This document shows positions 23,001 through 36,200 of a stretch of DNA of 64,000 nucleotides, in pieces (positions within the stretch are counted from its first letter, which is position 1; the number at the start of each line of letters is the position of its first letter). Origin of the DNA: Pagrus major (Eukaryota > Chordata > Actinopteri > Spariformes > Sparidae). Both the position numbers and the translations under genes were made by a program. The stretch covers positions 11,542,197 through 11,606,196 of the forward strand of contig NC_133230.1 of NCBI RefSeq assembly GCF_040436345.1, read 5' to 3'. The notes under the pieces were generated by a model, which worked only from the letters and a program-made list of their open reading frames with translations, searched no databases and had not been told where the DNA came from.

Positions 23001-26000
23001 GGAAGCTGATGCTCAGTTCTAACTGAACTGAGAACGGGCTCAAATATAAAAGGTCTCTAAAGCATCCTGAACCTTCCCTTCACTTCACTACAGACGAGGG
23101 TCTGATGTTCGAGAGGAATGACATGAACTGAGAGGGTCTTTCTTTAAATACCTGGTGCTTTGGGGTTAATTCATCTCTTAAGCGTGTGATTAATATTCGT
23201 GACAATGCACTGGCGAGCAGGTCGAAAAAGGATCAAACACAATAGAAGGTTAGGAAGGAAGAAAAGGGAGAAAGTAAAGGTAAGATTGAAAAGAAGGCAG
23301 GAAGCCAAACTGAAGCCTTCAAATCACAAGTGTGGGTGATTTCAAGAGGAAATAAAGAAGCAAAGACTGAATCAAATATTGTTGGAGAATGTGACTGATT
23401 CAGGGCTGAGTCTTACTGTATGTACAGACTATGTGACATGATCGTAGGGAATGAGAGACATAAACTCTAGTGGGGATGTGATGCGCTGGAACACTAGGAT
23501 GAAACAGTTTGCTTCACCACTGTACGCTGTTTTATCACTTTTTCATACAATAATATATTTTTCGTGCCAACGTTTTTGTCACTATTTGATGACAAATGAT
23601 TTCCCATACATCGATCAGTACACAGGTCGGGGCAGCAGTGTTTGTTTGTGTTAGTTTGTTTTTGACAGTTCTCAGAAGTTTGTGTGTAATTACCTCATCG
23701 TCCTCCAGGCGGCGCTGCGTCTCTATGATGAACTTAATGTACTGGCTGGTGAGAGTCATCAGCTCACTGTAGCGAGTTCTCAGATCAACATACTGAAATA
23801 AATGCAGTGGCACAGAGTAGTTAACAACATACATTTCCCTACATTTCTCTCATTCGTTATAAAACATTTAGTTCCCAGAACTTAGTTAAAGTTGAGATGA
23901 AACAAATTTGTATTTTTTAACCCATTTAGATCAAATTCCTGGTTATATTTTGCTCCTATGTAACAAGAGAAAAAACAAAAATCGATGCTTTTGAGTTTCA
24001 GTGAGAGAGGCTGCATATTTTACTTCACCTCATGATTTTGGGACTTTCTATTTTTACGTTTTAAATTAAGGCTGACAAGATATGATCACAATAACACCGC
24101 GATATCCATGAAAATATGAAAAAAAAGAAAAGCTAGCAATCAAATCTGTCTTTAACTTTGTTTATTGTGTGTTCTGTTTGTTTTCTGGCAAAAAAAATGA
24201 CCCTCAAAATACAAGAGTAGGGAGGTGAAGACAAGTCTGTAACCATAACTGTAGAGCATGGTTTTCCCATGCCAGAACGTTGGCCCACAGTTCATAGTGG
24301 CTAACCACTATGAACTGTGGGCAATTCCCTCAAGCAAAGTCTTGGCAAATTGGGAATAGTGGACTGTCATGAGAGTCCTCAGGCACTTCATGAGTTTATA
24401 GTCGGACAGCCCTAAACGCTCTGGACACTGTGTGTCCATGTGCTGTTGGAATTATCTGAGAAACATTTTTCCGACAGGGAAAGTTCAACGTGAACGCCCT
24501 CTCAGGTCAGAACAACAGCTCGGAAAGTTGGAGAAAGACAACACAAGTTGTCAAGTTCAGGCCAAAACACTGGGTGGATGATAAGAAACTTTTACCAAAG
24601 TCATGTATTGAATTTATTGTATAATTTCCTTTGCACTTCCTTGCTCTTAATTGTCACTCAAATACTGAAAACAGCTGTAAACATGTTGTTTAAACGCCAC
24701 TAGAGTCGTTAAGAATGACTTCCCAACTCATGAAATGGGAGTCTCCGAGTCTTTGAGTGTGGACATTGGGACCTATATGTTAAAGTCAAATTCCTCTAAA
24801 CGTTACTCTCCACCTGCGTATCCGGTTTCACTCAGATGTGCATCAAATGTTTTTTTTTTTTTTATCACAGTGATGATAGCAGATAGGAAGACTCAACCAT
24901 AACATCAAAACTGGTCGTATGTATCATCTTTGCTCCTCTCAGGTGGTGTGTGATAAACCTACCTCCTGAATGATGTTATCAGACGCACACTCCATTTTGG
25001 GTTTCTTCAAAGGAGACGCGATGGGATCCTGGAGCGCTTTGTAGGTCAAAATCTGGAACTCATAATCCTTAAAAAAGAAGAAGACAATAACCTTAAATCA
25101 AGCCAGAAAATGAACTGGCTTCATTTTGTTGTAAAGGTAAATATATCTGTACATACCTTGACTGAATCGATGTAAGCCTTTGCATTTTTCTGGCACTTTT
25201 CAATCTTGTCCTTGTTTTCCTCGATCTCTTCCAGGAGTTTCTGAAGAAAGCATGAAGAAAAGAACAATTCAATATTTATAATACCTTTTATACATTTTCA
25301 TGGTTTATTTCCATCACTTTATTTTACAAAAAAAAGAACAAAAAAGCTGCAGTTACTACTTTTATTATTAAAATAAATACACTTATACCTTTTGGCCATT
25401 ATATAAAGGTTTAATTTAAATCTCCCAGCCTCTTATTGTTTTACGAAACTGTATTTTATCTTATATTTAACTACAGTAACCACCAGAGTATTTCAAATCA
25501 GTAAAGATGTTTCCATCAGAATCCAGTGCACTCTTGCAACCACCAGAGGGCAGAATAACATTTCTTCCCTTTACCCCACACAGCTTTACCTTCTCCTCAG
25601 CCAGTTGCTCCTTGAGAGCCTTGCTGTCGCCGATGGGCACGGCCTGAATCTTCTCCTGCCTCTTTCTCGCCTCTCCGAGCCAGCGGATGAGCCACTCGTA
25701 GCTTCCATTGTAGGAGTTCATGTGGCGGTTGAGGAGGTCGAGCTCCCGCTGCCTCAGCTCCAACTGAGCGAACACGGCCTGCCAGCGCTCCAGGAGGCTG
25801 CTGACCAGCTGACGGTAGTGCTCCACCTCGGTGTCACGCTCGCTGTGGATCCTCGTCATCTTGTCGTTGATGGCTGTCGCCCTCTTCAGCTCGTCCTGCA
25901 GGCGGTCGAACACGACCTGGTCGGCCTCTGCCTCAGAGCGCATTGACTGATGAAAGAGCAAAGTCATCAGCTTAACATGAGAGCAACAGGTTAAAGGTTT

Positions 26001-27185
26001 GTTTATATGAATGACTTATGAACTTCTGAAATACCTTCAGCTGACTGCGATGGTCCTCCACCTCTTTCTCATCAGCCGGCACTTTGCTAACATCCCGCAG
26101 ACGAGTCTCATAATTCTTCAGGGTGTCCTCTGCGTCTTTAGTGTTTCTGATCACCACATCGATGGTCTTCAGCCTGAAATCAAACAGATACAGTTAATAA
26201 CAGCTGGACATTCATCAGGAGGCACTCAGAGAGTCAAGAAGACTCACTTGTCCAGGTAGACGGTGGACAGGCCGTAGACGTGGTCCATCTTCTTCACTGT
26301 GACGTCCAGTTCGGAGCGCAGCATTGGGGCGGAGCTGGACTGCTGAGGAGACGCCAGAACCTCCTCTGTCTTCTCCGAGATGGAGCTCAAGTCTTTCTTT
26401 AGGCCCTCCAACTCAGACTGGACTTTCTGTCATTGAAAGGGAGATAGTTTAGTCAAATAATACACTAATACATTCCCTTTTCTTTCTTGCGTTCATGTTT
26501 TAAGCCTCAGTTTTTCCTTCTCATCGTCGTTACCATTTGCTCTGCAGTCTTCATGGCGCAGGCTTTGAGCGGCTCCTTGTCTACGGGCTGTCGGAGGCGC
26601 GTCACTGTTCGGTTCTCGCAGCCCTCCAGCCTCAGACGAAGGTCTTTGATCTGCGTCAGGTAAGTCTTGCACACCGACTCATCTTGTTCTCCTGGTCGGA
26701 TTGAAAAAAATGTATAGCTATTATTAATTTGCAGAGAGCACAAACTCAGGATAAAGAAGCTGGTTGTTAATTAAGGTTTTGCAGTGAGTGTAGGCTGTAG
26801 CTTTTAATATCAAACACTCAGACATGCATAGAAACTTGGCGTACACATAAAGGTACAACATTAGTTACAGGATCTCAAATTTATTTGAATCATTGTATTT
26901 TTGTATTTTAAAATAAAAGAAAATCACAAAAAATAGATACACAATAAATGTACTTCTTCATGTTTGATTGGTTCCATGTTGATTATCCACAATAGAAGTT
27001 AATCTATCAATTAACTGATTTAATAATTCACTGGTAAAGATCTGAAATCAGCTGCCATTAATCTCATGCACAGAGACGAGAATGCAACAATGAGTGAAGT
27101 TAGGAGAGGATACCAAAAACCGGTGAGGATGATGAAGCTGATTGAGTTAATGAATGAAGTGAAACATGACAGCACAACAGCCCTC

Positions 27186-27270
<85 letters not shown>

Positions 27271-30200
27271 AGAGTCCTGTTCAGCCAATCAAAAGCTCCT
27301 ACTGCACATCTGCTGCTGTAACTGAAACACCTTACCTGCCCTGGGTGGCACATAGCCTGTAACGTGAATCCAACAGTCAACTTACTCACAAATGAAATGA
27401 CTCGATGAGAAAATGTTTTAAATTAAACTTAAAAACAAAAAAAATGTGTCTGGTCGTGTTTGTGTGATGATAAAAGAAGTTGGAATATAAAACAGTACAC
27501 ACCTTGCTCTGCAGAGCTGACCATGGTGTTGTAGTGCTGGTTGGCGCCGTTGTAGTTGGACTCCACCTGCATTCGGTCCTCGGCCCCGAACATCTGGGAG
27601 TCCTGGCTGTCTCTCAGGAAGTCCTGGTAGTGCAGCTCCAGGTTCCTCAGTGCCAGACGGTACTCCTCCACCCTCAGGGTCTTAAACTGCAAGAGCACAG
27701 ATAAAGGAGGGCAAAGGAGATGGATATTAAACCTTATGAAGACATTAGTTCAACGCTGTTGTTGTAGTTCTGAATTTAAAGGGTAACTCCACCCATTTTA
27801 CACAATAAAGTGTGTCTACAGGTCTTGGGGAGTTATAACTACTGCTTATGAGAAGAAAAGTAGTATAAAGTATGTTGTGGCTCCAGAGGAAGCTGCACGT
27901 AATCTAATAAATTGCCTTCAGTGATGTCACTCAGTGTCTAAGTTGCATTGTGGGTAATGTAGTCGCCAGTCCTTGAAAAGGAATAGAAAGATGATATCTC
28001 TGGTTCTGCTGTATTGATTATGACCCTTTGTTTTTAAACTTTCCATAATGAGTCCAACAGGGTTATAGGAGTGCATTCATTGACCAGTGGACTGCTTTTC
28101 AAAACCTGGAGCCTACATTACCCACAATGCAACTTAGACACTGAGTGACATCCCAGGAGAAAGTTTATCAGACTATCAGTTTTATGTGCTGTGTTGCTTC
28201 GCTAACATCTTTGTGTTTAGTTTTGGAAATACTCAAGTTGTGATTCCCTTTCGTCTGTGGAAAAAGAAAATGACAATTTTTTGTAACAACTTAAAGCTGG
28301 TATATCATTTTTTGCTCCAATACACGATTGTTACCATGGTGAGGTTCCATGTTTTGATGATGTGGATGTCTCTCATCAGATACTGCCAGGACAGCAGACT
28401 CTTCATGTCCACGAACATCGTCTGCCACATCGTCTGCAGCCTCTGCAGGTTTCCATCCAGTCTGAGGAGGAAGATTAAGTGGAGATTAGCACACGTGAAT
28501 TAAATTAATCTAAGACACCCTGACGCCACTCTTAACTTACCCGGCAACACTGTTGACTGCGTCCTTATTAGTGGGTGGAACCAGGAAGCAGATAGAAGGC
28601 ACAGACGCCTCGCTGCCTTTGTCATTCAGCACCCTCCACTTGTAGGGCTGCGAGTTGTTCAGCAGGGCGCACTCGTCTCCTCTGTGGACTGTGATCTGGA
28701 GGATAAACGTACATGATCGTGTCTGACAGACTGAATCTACTGGATATTCCTGTGATTTACTGTACTGTTGTTTAAAAGGAAATGATTTCACTGCAAAAAC
28801 AGTGAAGACGCTCACCTCCATCTGTTTGAAGTCGCAGACGGCCTGGATGGGCTGTTTGCCCTTTATTGCAGATGCAGGGTTACGCGGTTTCAGCTGGATG
28901 ACGGTCTTGGCTCTTCGCTTCAGGCCTTCCAGGTGAGTTTTGAACTCAGTCATTTGCTCCTTCTCATCCTGTAAAGAACAAGGGATTCAAACTGAATGAT
29001 CAGAAATTATGTTTCATGGTGTTCCTTGCATTATTGTTGAAGAGCAACAGTATCAGTATTTTTCAACCTGGACTGTGTTTTTTCCCATGTGTTTGTGCCT
29101 AGATGACTAAAGGGCTGGTAAACATGCTGCAATGTAACAAACTACCTTCACTAAAAGTGTTTATTTTTGCCACTTACAGGCTCAGATTGTTTTTCTAAGT
29201 GTCCGACAAGGTTCTTGAAAAGATCCCCGAGATAAACCTTCTTGTTAAACCAGAAACAGCCGCCATCACTCTCTGGATTAAGGCTTTATTTTGACCAAAC
29301 CAGGATTAGTGATTGTTGGAACATTGGACGATGGTTTGAATGAGTTTTATTCTGTTTCTGATTTTGAATGAAGTGTCTTTTACGACACTAAAATGACTGT
29401 TACTGTCTGGTGGCTTCAGAAACAGTTATCTTCTCACCAAATGCTAAAACACCTTGAATTAAACAGATATTGTATAATTTCTCAACAACAGAACAGTGAA
29501 TAAACCTACAGCTGCGTCCTGCAGTAGATCTTCCAGCCGTGTGACTGTGATGGAGCGGTCGCAGGTGTACTTCCTCTTCATCGTGTCTTGCATCTTTTTG
29601 ATCCTGTCCTCCGCCTCCTTCACATCAGAGAAAAACTAGACGAAGAGGAAATAGGAGAAGTTAAGATAAGCAGCAGTTAAGACAAACAAAAAGGGCAACA
29701 GATTTAGTGATGGACTGAGTGATGAATTAGTAAACATACCTGGAAGTAGGCAGTGTTCTCTTTCAGGTGTGTTTCGATGCAGCAGCACAGCTGGAGGATC
29801 CAACTCCACTGAGTCTGCAGAGCTGCAGTGAAGGCCTGACGATAAATGTTACAGTCAAATGTTCAAATCAAGATCTCTACAGTTTAATTATGTGTTTATA
29901 GACTGTAGCCGCCATCTTAAATGATCTCACCTCTACAGTGCTCCTGGCTGGGTGTCCGTCCCTCAGCAGTTTGTCTCCTGTGGTCTGGACGCCGTTCATC
30001 TTCTTCTCCCTGAGCTCCAGCTCTCTCATCAAACCCTGCTCCCCACAAACAACAACAACCAACAATCACATCACTATGAACCATCACTGGAAAGCACTGT
30101 GGATAAAAAAACCTTTATGAGAACTTCATGCCGTTACTCTACCGAGTAGTTTTCTTTCTTGGCTGCCATGTTGGTGTTCCGTTCGCTCCAGTCGTAGTTG

Positions 30201-33200
30201 ACCTCCTCCTCCTCCTTCTCGTTCAGCCACATCAGCTCTTTGGTGGCTGCGATGACGAAGGCGTGGAGCTCGGACAGGTAGCGCAGACGGGCCTTCGAGG
30301 AGTTCTGCAAGGAAGGAAGGTACATTTTGATGCTGTATTAGACTGTTTTGACTTCAGTTTTCTACTCTGTGCTTGAGTTGAAAGTTATCTTTACCCAGGG
30401 TTTCTGCAGGGTTCACTTTCTAAAACCTTTTCAGTATAACATGGAATGCAATCTAATGCATGTTTTATGATAATACTGGCCAAAGTATGACATTATTTAT
30501 GCATACAGTATGTAAATTGCATTACATTTAAGAGTTTCTTATACCCCCCAAAGGCCTTTCTGGAGGAAAAGTAAATGCAAATCTTTAAGACTTTTGAAGA
30601 CCTGCATGACCTGACACCACGTCCCTTTGTCTCTGCAACAAAAAGACAGTTCACTGACCCTTTTTATGAATCATTTACAGATTCTATTATAGTGTCTGTT
30701 TTGCAGTATTGTTAAAAGTACCCAAAAGTAATACTTGAGTAAAAGTAAAGCCATTGTGTTAAAATATTACTTTGGTAAAAATGAAAGTTGCCCATAAAGT
30801 ACTTAGTATCTGATATTAAATGTACTTAAGGATCAAAAGTACAAGTGGAAGTAAATTATACATACATTTACATGCGTTTTTGTGATTATTGGAATCAGTG
30901 TTTCATTTGTATCTGATTGCTGATGAAATAAATATGTTTAGAAGTGTGCAACTGGCTCCGATGCAGCCTGTGATCTGCAAAGTAACTAGTAACTAAAGTT
31001 ATCAGAAAAAGTAGTGGAGTAAAAGTACAATCTCTCTAGTGATGGCATGAAGGACCAGAAACTGGAATTATTTGAATAAAGTACAAGAACCTCAAAGGTG
31101 TACTTAAGTACAGTACTTGAGTAAATGTACTGAGTTGTAACTTACCAGGAGTTTGCCGTACTGCAGCTCCAGTTTTCCCAGATAGTCGCGGTATGCAGCT
31201 TTACTGGCAGGTGAGATCTGACTCTGGAGCAGGTAGAGGCGAGAAGAAACATTAGAAACCATTCATGGTATTCAAATAAAATAAAAACATGATGTTCTTT
31301 CAGAAGATGTTAATCTCTTTGTCCTGATATTGATCATTTCTTAGTTATCTGAGCTTTAAAGAAGATCTAAGTTTTGGTTTTGCGAGTCCTGTTCTAGTAG
31401 CAGCACAATTATTGTATATTATATGTAATAAATTATTTCTACGAACCAACACAGACAATATACAATAAAGGAAGATTCAGGAATGGAGAAGACAAGAAAA
31501 ACGATTAAAAAATGACCAAAAAAACGCTCATAAAACAGAAAAGTAGGCCACCATGCTTGTTGTAGTTCTTGTTGTTGATGTTTATACCTCATCAGCCTTC
31601 GCCCTCTCGATCTTGGAGCGGAACTCCTCCACAGACTGGTGCAGGCCGCGGTGGCTGCCCAGCTGACACTCGACGGTGGGCAGGTCGGAGCCCCACTCCC
31701 CGTCATCCACCCGCCGCTGGTTCTCCTCCACCCAGCCCAGCAGATCTTGAATGTACCGCATGGTGACTTCATCCAGCTCGGGCCGCACCCTCATGGGGGC
31801 CTGCTGAAGGACCTGGGCGGAGTGGACCTGAGTCATGTGGACCTGAGTCATGGGGATCTGCGTCATGGGGATCTGCGCGGTGGTCACACCTGACTTGAGG
31901 CGCAGATTGTACTCGCTGCGGAGGTTCACCAGCCTCTCGTGGAGACGGTACACTCTGGAGACAGAATACAGAGGGTCAGTAAGTGCTGACATGATGAAAA
32001 TAAATCAATTATATTTCAGGTAACTGTTATCTGGAAAAAAAAAAGGCAAATATTCACTCACTTATTCTTACATTTCAGGATTTTCTAATTTTCTCTGTTT
32101 TATATATAAAATCTATATATAGAATACTTGAAGTTTTAAAGTATCTGATATTGAATGTACTTAAGTATTGAAAGTAATTCTCTGGTAATAAATGCATGTA
32201 AATATCAAAAGTAAAAGTAAAATAAAATTAAACATACTTGTACATTTTTGTATGAACTGCATATTTAGTGTTGGTGTTGTCAAGCAGGCCAAATATTGGA
32301 TCTGTATATTCAGTATTTTTTTTGTCTGATTGCTAATAAAGTAAATGTATTTAAAATATGCTGCTTTGGTTCTGATACAGCATTTGATCTGCAAAGTAAC
32401 TAGTAACTTAAGTTATTAAATTAATGTAATGGAGTAAAAAGTACAATATTTGCCTCCAAAATGTAGTGGAGTGGAAGTATAAAGTAGCAGAAAATGAAAA
32501 TGCTCAAGTAAAGTACAAGTATCAAAAGTTATTGTCTGGCAATAAATGTATTTAAGTATCAAAAAGTACAAATAAAAGTAAATATTAAATGTATTAACAT
32601 GAAATTAAATATTGTATACTATGAGTTGATTGATTATCAGCATGGCCAATTATCAGATCTGACATTCAGCATTTTTCTGATTGTCTGAATCTGTTTTTTT
32701 AAATTTTTTTTTATCTGACTGTCAAAAAAAAAAGTTAACTATGCAGAGTTTGTTTAGTTTATCTCTTTCACACCTGCGATACATCTGCTCCGCTTGAAGG
32801 TGGCGCCCATCTTTGAGCAGCTGAACGTCATTGAAGAGGAAGCGAATCATTCCTTCTGCTTTTTCCAGGTCCGCCTCCATCTCTGCTGTGTGCTGAGGAG
32901 GTTTCCCCGAGCTCATCATCCTCACGTCCTGCAGCGCGCAGACACAGAAGTTACAGCGCCGCTGCATGTGGCTGCAGTGAGCTCTAATAAAATACGATAC
33001 ATTAAAAGTCTTTAAACAAAGGTTTGTGCCTCACCGTCTGCAGCAGAGTCTCCACCTGGTTGAGCTGCTCCTCACACACGCCTGACTCCGTCTGGACTTT
33101 GCTGACGACCCTCTGAAGTCGCTCCAACCTGCAGAGGAAAAGGTGGAGGTCAAAGGTCAAAAAGCAATACAGACAAAGTAGATTACCTGATTTCCTGACA

Positions 33201-36200
33201 GTTGAATTAGCCTCCTTTTTTCGCTTCGTCTGATGTTATTATCTCAAGTAAAAACTGTCTCCTGACAGAGTAAAACTAAGTTAGTCAACTTGAAGGTTAG
33301 GTGAGAATAAACACTCACTCCATCCTCTGGCGGAATAAATACTTCAACGCGTATCCTTGATGCATGAAAGCCATGATAGAGCTCTCTCTGTCCGCTGAAG
33401 TAGAGACGATATTTTCCAAAACTCTGCACAGAACTTTTTACAAGTTCTGGAAGAAACAAAGTCCAAAGCTACGCCCTGCCAGTCTTGTGATAAAAACAAA
33501 CACAAGATATTAAATGACCAGATTATTGCGAGGATGTTGCTTTGGCGATGGCAGCGTTGTCATGTGTTTGCCCTAATGTGATTTTTACTTCCCATCCAAC
33601 AAAGCCAACTCAGTTTCATTACATCTAAAGTAAACTTCTTCATCAGGACATGAGTCATCCTCATGGGCACACAGTAACTGTGTGATGATTCATTCCCGGC
33701 TTTTTTTATTATTACAAAAACTTTGTGGTTTTCTAACCAGTATTTTAGAAAAAATGTCTCGGTTGCCTTGGCAACAGAACATTGTTTCCTGCTTGCCTCT
33801 CAAATTCTGTCCGGAGGAGTCGCTCTCGCTCCAGTATGGCGACGTGCAGACGACCCCATTCCTTCTCCACGTCAAAGGGATGGTAACCAGGCGGCACTTT
33901 GACGTGACCGGCCTGAACTGCGCCCTGTAACACAAGAAGCAACCAACCATTATTTCCATCATCAATTATTCCCCAAAGTATTCTCTTGATTCATCTCTAA
34001 AAATATCAGAAAAAATTGAAAAATGGGCATCTTAATTTCACAAGATTTAAGTTCACCATTCATCATTTAAATGTGATGTTTTATTTAACCAACAGTCAAA
34101 ACACTTAAAATCTTCTGTTTATTATCATTTTTGACAAATATAAACATCAAATAATCACATTTATTTTACTAATCAAGCTGTAACCCATGAAATTTTGACA
34201 TTTGTACTTCTTATCCTGCATGGACTCTTGCACATGGACTTGTATTCTTTCATTCATATATTCATTTATATTTGTGAGGACAATTATATACTGATAGACT
34301 CATTTCTCATTCAGAGATCAGTGCAGATATCTAGGGCCAGCTGCTCAGTGTTTTCATTCTATTTTATTATTCTTATTTTATATTTACACTTATATATCTG
34401 TACCTCTCCTCTGTTTTATTCACACTGATGTTGCTGCTATGACACCTGAATTTCCCTCCAAGAATCAATAAAGGTTTGTCTCATCAAAAAAGCCATTAGT
34501 TTTCTGTCAAGTGTAAAATTGCTAAAACAGATAAAGATAACTATACATAAATTGCTGGAAAGTCAGGCAGTTCTGAAGGTATGCAAACACAATATCTTTG
34601 AGGTTTAGGTTGTATACTCTGCCGTGCTTTGTGCCTGGATTATTGTGTTTAGAAATGACGAGACTCTAATCCGCTAACTGTCAGTAAAGGCTTCACACAG
34701 TGCTAGTGTCCCAAGGGCATCAGTGGGCGGTAGGAGGTTTTAACTGTCAGGTGTAAAACTGGAATTTCTCTCTGTTACAGTGTGCAAAAAAATATTAATT
34801 ACTTTCACCTTAAAGCACATACTGCTCCCCCAGAATGCAGATTCATTGGAGCTGCTGATGAAACTCACCTCAAAAGACTTGAAGATGTGTTTGGAGCGGT
34901 TCTTGTCGGCCTCTTTTGCAGGAAGCTCCGTTTCCTTAAACTTCAGAAACTGACGCCAGAGAACCTGCAGATCAGAAACAGGATGAATACATTTATCACC
35001 AGCTTCATCATCACTGTTATTCTTCTCTTTTCTTGAAAGACTTAAAGCCCTCGATCCACTCACCTCAATCTCCTCGTAGCTGGTGGGGAACTTCCTCTCC
35101 TCAAAGACGAGGATGTGGTGTCTGATCCACTGCAGCAGCATGGTGACCAGCTCGTAATACTCCTGCCAACGCAGCTCCAGCTCCTGAAGCACAGACACGG
35201 ACAGATGATCAAGATCGAGTCAACTCAAGTCAATCCCATATTCTTTTCTCTGCTGCAAAATATATGAAGTGACAATGAGGACGAGGAGGACTCACGTTGG
35301 CTTTGACACCATCCTGGACGTCTGGTACCCTGGGCATGACATCGTACAGGGAGGAGACATATGTGATGATGGATTTCTCATCTGGATGGGGCACATCCAC
35401 ATCTGTAGAGATAGAGGGGAAGAAAAGGGAAGTTAAAATATGATGTTACTATCTGATTAAATCCAAGAACAAAGAGGAATGTTACCTGAAATAACCTAGA
35501 TTTATGCACTAAAAACAGTGTTTCTATATCAAAAACTACAACCGAACTGTCTCAACCGCCTTTACTTAACATCAGTAGAGCTAATAAGCGAATGTGTGGA
35601 CTTTCAATACCGTTATGCTGCACAATAATGCACAAAAGCTATTATTATTATATTCCCTGACTGAAACGTTCAGGGTGATAATGAAGATGTCTCTCACCCT
35701 CGGGGTCCAGCAGTCTGGTGACGCCCAGGTCTCTCTCTGCCACGCTGAAGGCCTGCTCCAGATTCTCCTGGTTGCTCTGTCGGTACACTTGGCCCATGTC
35801 AATCAGAGTGGGCCTGCAGCCGGAGAGAGCGGAGAGTGGAAATTACACTGCTGTTACTGTCAATCAAGACTTTTTCCTCAAATCATGTGTGAGAGAAAGC
35901 TGATCTACATCCTTACTTTTTTTTGCCCTTTCTGTACATTTTTTACCTGCGAGCCACTAATCACATAACGATGGCGGTCGGCTATAAATTATTTGCATAC
36001 TTCATGTTTTGTTGCCGGAGGCGGTTTGATCGGTTGTAGTGTGTTTGTGATGATACCAGAAAGGGCAAGCATATACAAGAGTCCTCACTGCCAGAGGAGA
36101 TTAAAATTCCCCGATCATTTTATACACAAAGGAGACAGACACATTCCCTCTGAGTGCACTTTGCCAGGAGGATAAGTGCAGTCTAATAACATGTAGGCAC

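Noticed and set aside
27020..27389. Open frames through the AC repeat
   Set aside because: Produced by the dinucleotide repeat (Cys-Val and His-Thr runs).
33244..33459. Minus-strand frame containing [15 protein letters not shown] as a possible extra plec exon
   Set aside because: Exons 11 and 12 join perfectly without it and its phases do not fit.
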